The translations under genes and the position numbers were made by a program. Below are positions 13,687 through 16,145 of a stretch of 16,145 nucleotides of DNA, in pieces. Below the pieces are notes generated by a model. The model was not told the DNA's origin. It ran no database searches and saw nothing but the letters and a program-made list of their open reading frames with translations. Within the stretch, counting starts at the first letter, position 1, and each line of letters begins with the position of its first letter. Origin of the DNA: Sphaerochaetaceae bacterium (GTDB lineage Bacteria > Spirochaetota > Spirochaetia > Sphaerochaetales > Sphaerochaetaceae); the NCBI GenBank assembly GCA_016302165.1, contig JAEDOD010000034.1, positions 1 through 16,145 of the forward strand, written 5' to 3'.

Positions 13687-14979
13687 CTATCTTCTCCTAC
13701 TTCTCATGAAGCGCTTATCTTCCCTGTTGTTGGCAACAAGTGGCCTATGGGCAGGACAGACAAATGCACAGCAGCCGCATTCCATGCACTGTGCCACATC
13801 TTCTCTCTTGAGAAGAGCTTCCTTCTCATCCTCATCCTCCATGCTCAGCGCCTTGGCGAAGGCTACAGGATTAAGGTTCAGAGGGCATGCTTCAACGCAG
13901 CGTCCACAGTGGATACAAGGGGAAGGTTCGCTGAGAATGGCTTCCTTCTCACCCATTGCAACAATACCATTGGTTGCCTTTACGACAGGCTCATCCAAAG
14001 ATGCAACAGTACGTCCCATCATAGGACCGCCTTCAATCACCTTTCTAGGTTCTTCCTTGAAGCCTCCGCAAGCCTCAAGACAGTAGCCGAAACTTGTTCC
14101 GATTGGAACGATGATGTTTGAAGGGTTCTTCACAGCGCTTCCATCCACGGAGACGCACTTGTCTACAAGAGGCATTCCTGTCTCGAAGTAGAGGGCCATC
14201 TTTGCAAGTGTAGTTACGTTGGTGATGATTACTCCAAGGGAAGCAAGACGCTGGCCGGCGGCAACCACCTTACCTGTAGCGTTCCAGAGAAGGACCTGCT
14301 TAGCTCCCTGAGGATATACGCTTTCGAGAGTCTTAACCTCTACAGAGGAATCATCCTTGAAAACCTCAGTAAGATGGGAGATGGCTTCAGGCTTATTGGC
14401 CTCGATGCCGATGATATACTCCTTGGCTCCTACAAACTTCTTCAATATCTCTATTCCGCTCTTGATGTGGTCTGCATCTTCCACCATTGTCCTGTTGTCT
14501 GCAGTACAGTATGGCTCACATTCAGCACCATTTATGAGAACAGTATCGATCTTGTTCTTCCTTACAGCCTCCCACTTTCCATGGAGTGGATATGCTGCAC
14601 CTCCAAGGCCTACAATTCCGCTCTTTCTGCATCCATCAAGGAAGTCGTCCAAAGTCTCAAGCTTTGGAGCCTTCATCTCAGGATCCTTCTCCATCTTTCC
14701 ATCACTCTTGATGGATATGGACTTTTCACTTACTTCGCTGACAGTTCCGCTGACTGAAGCGTGGATTGGGGAAGAAACTCTTCCTTCACCTTCCTTTGCG
14801 ATCAACTGTCCGATGTAGACATGGTCACCTTTCTGTACCACAGGAACTGCAGGTACACCTGAGTGCATGCTCATTGGAATGGTGACAGAGTCTGGCGGAG
14901 CAATCCTGACAGAATGCATGTCCTGGGTGGACTTGCAGTGAGGAACGTGGACCGCCGATATCTTTTTCTTGAAAAGCAT
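13687..14979 (-). CDS. rnfC: Electron transport complex subunit RnfC
   Basis: 430 residues, the peripheral cytoplasmic subunit that in known Rnf complexes oxidises or reduces NAD(H) through FMN and passes electrons to Fe-S clusters. An N-terminal barrel-sandwich segment (about residues 25-95) precedes the glycine-rich flavin/NADH site GLGGAAYPLHGKW (124-136) and the INGAECEPY motif. Two complete ferredoxin-type [4Fe-4S] motifs close the protein: Cys355/358/361/365 and Cys398/401/404/408, with an extra Cys403. There is no long repetitive tail like that of gamma-proteobacterial RnfC. The stop is 3 bases before the rnfD start. All expected catalytic motifs are intact, in contrast to rnfE and rnfA downstream. 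Confidence 0.95.
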   Translation of the reverse strand: MLFKKKISAVHVPHCKSTQDMHSVRIAPPDSVTIPMSMHSGVPAVPVVQKGDHVYIGQLIAKEGEGRVSSPIHASVSGTVSEVSEKSISIKSDGKMEKDPEMKAPKLETLDDFLDGCRKSGIVGLGGAAYPLHGKWEAVRKNKIDTVLINGAECEPYCTADNRTMVEDADHIKSGIEILKKFVGAKEYIIGIEANKPEAISHLTEVFKDDSSVEVKTLESVYPQGAKQVLLWNATGKVVAAGQRLASLGVIITNVTTLAKMALYFETGMPLVDKCVSVDGSAVKNPSNIIVPIGTSFGYCLEACGGFKEEPRKVIEGGPMMGRTVASLDEPVVKATNGIVAMGEKEAILSEPSPCIHCGRCVEACPLNLNPVAFAKALSMEDEDEKEALLKREDVAQCMECGCCAFVCPAHRPLVANNREDKRFMRSRRR

Positions 14980-14998
14980 CTGATGCCCTCCTTAAGTT

Positions 14999-16087
14999 TT
15001 ACACAATCAAATTCTTGATGCCGTCTGTCATTGTAATGGTTCCGTCGCTTTCAATCCATATACATTCAACACCATCAAGACTTTCTGCCAATCTCCTGCT
15101 TTCAGGAAGTGGCATACAATACAGGGCTGTGGAAAGACAGTCAGCCAGTCCACTGTCCTTAGTGACCACAGTCAGTGAATCATAGTATGTGGCAGGATAA
15201 AGTGTATCCTTATCGATTATATGAGGATACTTCACACCGTCCACAGTGAAATATCGTTCATAGCTGCCGCTTGTGACCACTGCCGTGTCGGAAACTGTAA
15301 TCTTCAGAGCAAAGGCGGAATCAGGATTCTTTGGATCCCTTATTCCTGTACTCCAGCCGGAGCCGTCAACCTTAGTTCCGATGATTCTTATGTTTCCTCC
15401 TATATTAAGAACATAACTTGTTATGCCTTTATCCTCAAGTGCCTTAGCGGCCTTTTCTGTGGCATAACCCTTGCCAAGGGCCCCTACATCGATGGAAGCC
15501 CTTTCATCTGTAATCCTGACTCTGCTGTTCTCCACATCGATTTCAAGAAAATCAAAGCCAATGTACTTCACGCTTTCCTTCAATGCTTCCTCTGAAGGAA
15601 GATATGGAACCTGGCTGTTTCTGGCATCGTGCCACAATGAAAGGAGAGAGCCCATCATCACATCCATCTCGCCAAGAGTTAGATCGTTCATCTCTTTGGC
15701 ATAGAGAAGGAATTCCACCAGAAGGGGATCCACTGAAAGCCAATCCTTACCGGCATTTTTATTGAGAGTGCAGAGATTATTGATACCGCTGTACTCATGG
15801 TAGATATCGAAGAGCATGTGGTATCTCTGAAGAATAGAATAGGTTTCATCACAGTTTTCTATAAACTCTTCCTCACTGTCTCCAGCATAGGAATATATGT
15901 AGGAAACAGTGTCGAAGAGGTCATAGTAGACTCTACCCACACCTTTGGGGTTCTGGACTGTCTTTGTCTCACTTTCAGCTTTCACAGCTGTCTCGTTCTG
16001 AGCCATGGAATAGCATGGAGACAAAGCTAAGATTGAGATGAGGGCCGTAAGGGCCCCCATCCGTAAGAGTCTATTGTAACTCATCAT
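14999..16087 (-). CDS. apbE: FAD:protein FMN transferase (ApbE family), exported
   Basis: 362 residues. ApbE enzymes take FAD and attach its FMN part through a phosphoester bond to a threonine of Rnf/Nqr-type subunits on the outer face of the membrane. The N-terminus has a basic stretch, a hydrophobic core (about residues 11-24) and a likely signal-peptidase I site after SMA (residues 27-29). Cys25 follows Pro, which makes a lipobox unlikely. Family blocks are present: IDVGALGKGYATEKA, VLNIGGNIRIIG, VVTSGSYERYF and HIIDKDT. Asp316 and Thr320 (ADCLSTAL) have the spacing of the Mg-binding Asp/Thr pair. ATG at 16087 overlaps the preceding stop; a second ATG lies 3 bases on. It stands 19 bases before rnfC, so the flavinylating enzyme is made with its likely substrates RnfD and RnfG. 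Confidence 0.95.
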   Translation of the reverse strand: MMSYNRLLRMGALTALISILALSPCYSMAQNETAVKAESETKTVQNPKGVGRVYYDLFDTVSYIYSYAGDSEEEFIENCDETYSILQRYHMLFDIYHEYSGINNLCTLNKNAGKDWLSVDPLLVEFLLYAKEMNDLTLGEMDVMMGSLLSLWHDARNSQVPYLPSEEALKESVKYIGFDFLEIDVENSRVRITDERASIDVGALGKGYATEKAAKALEDKGITSYVLNIGGNIRIIGTKVDGSGWSTGIRDPKNPDSAFALKITVSDTAVVTSGSYERYFTVDGVKYPHIIDKDTLYPATYYDSLTVVTKDSGLADCLSTALYCMPLPESRRLAESLDGVECIWIESDGTITMTDGIKNLIV

Positions 16088-16145
16088 TTTGCGTTCTTGG
16101 CTGCCTTTGCAATCACGCTCTGGAAGCCAGGGATGCTGATGGAGC
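16084..16145 (-). CDS. C-terminal end of an unidentified gene upstream of apbE (partial)
   Basis: The frame entering from the right edge reads 19 residues (ending SVIAKAAKNAK) and stops at a TGA at 16086-16084. The stop overlaps the ATG of apbE as ATGA, the same tight junction style as the rest of the locus, so I take it as the true end of the preceding operon gene. The lysine- and alanine-rich tail is too short to assign a family. It shows that the operon starts outside this window and that apbE is not its first gene. Confidence 0.6.
   Translation of the reverse strand, partial: SISIPGFQSVIAKAAKNAK

Noticed and set aside
13115..14086. Long plus-strand open frame (323 codons)
   Set aside because: It lies antisense across rnfD and rnfC, both with full family motifs. 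Its product is Ser/Arg/Thr-rich low complexity with no recognisable domain.
1..16145. CRISPR arrays, tRNA/rRNA genes, insertion sequences
   Set aside because: No short regularly spaced repeats, no tRNA-like cloverleaf and no transposase or terminal inverted repeats were seen in the gaps, and the window is otherwise filled with overlapping genes.

Overview
The window is 16.1 kb of bacterial chromosome in which every credible gene reads on the minus strand, so transcription runs from the right edge to the left. Genes are packed with TGATG or ATGA stop/start overlaps or gaps of a few bases. Gene content (an Rnf-type redox complex, two ECF transporter modules, a SARP-type response regulator, no sporulation or outer-membrane genes) and moderate base composition suggest an anaerobic, host-associated bacterium, possibly a spirochaete of the Treponema/Sphaerochaeta type, with Firmicutes as the alternative. 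This placement is an inference from gene style, not from a marker gene.

Region A (about 16145-8400): the tail of an unidentified gene, then apbE (FAD:protein FMN transferase), rnfC, rnfD, a three-domain rnfG, rnfE and rnfA. A small membrane-anchored NusG-domain-II protein, a Gx/HepI-family membrane protein and a PsiE-family membrane protein follow. No rnfB is seen. RnfA and RnfE appear to lack the four cysteines that normally hold the intramembrane [2Fe-2S] cluster. RnfG carries a tandem internal duplication giving three FMN-binding-type domains.

Region B (8403-4992): a complete ECF energising module (EcfA1, EcfT, EcfA2) continuing the same overlapping gene chain, followed by an FkbM-type methyltransferase. 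The presence of ApbE, flavinylated Rnf subunits and an ECF module in one chain suggests a combined unit that makes, exports and covalently attaches flavin outside the cytoplasmic membrane, as in the Listeria flavin-based electron-transfer locus.

Region C (4991-4660): a gap of about 330 bases, AT-rich, with a promoter-like site, an 11-bp-spaced direct repeat and a 14-bp palindrome. Region D (4659-366): a second transcription unit with an orphan SARP-type response regulator, a class IV PLP aminotransferase, a fused double-ATPase ECF protein with one degenerate ATP site, a second EcfT and an S component. Region E (365-1): a GC-rich hairpin that probably terminates unit D, then a possible structured leader of a further minus-strand gene that starts at or just beyond the left edge.
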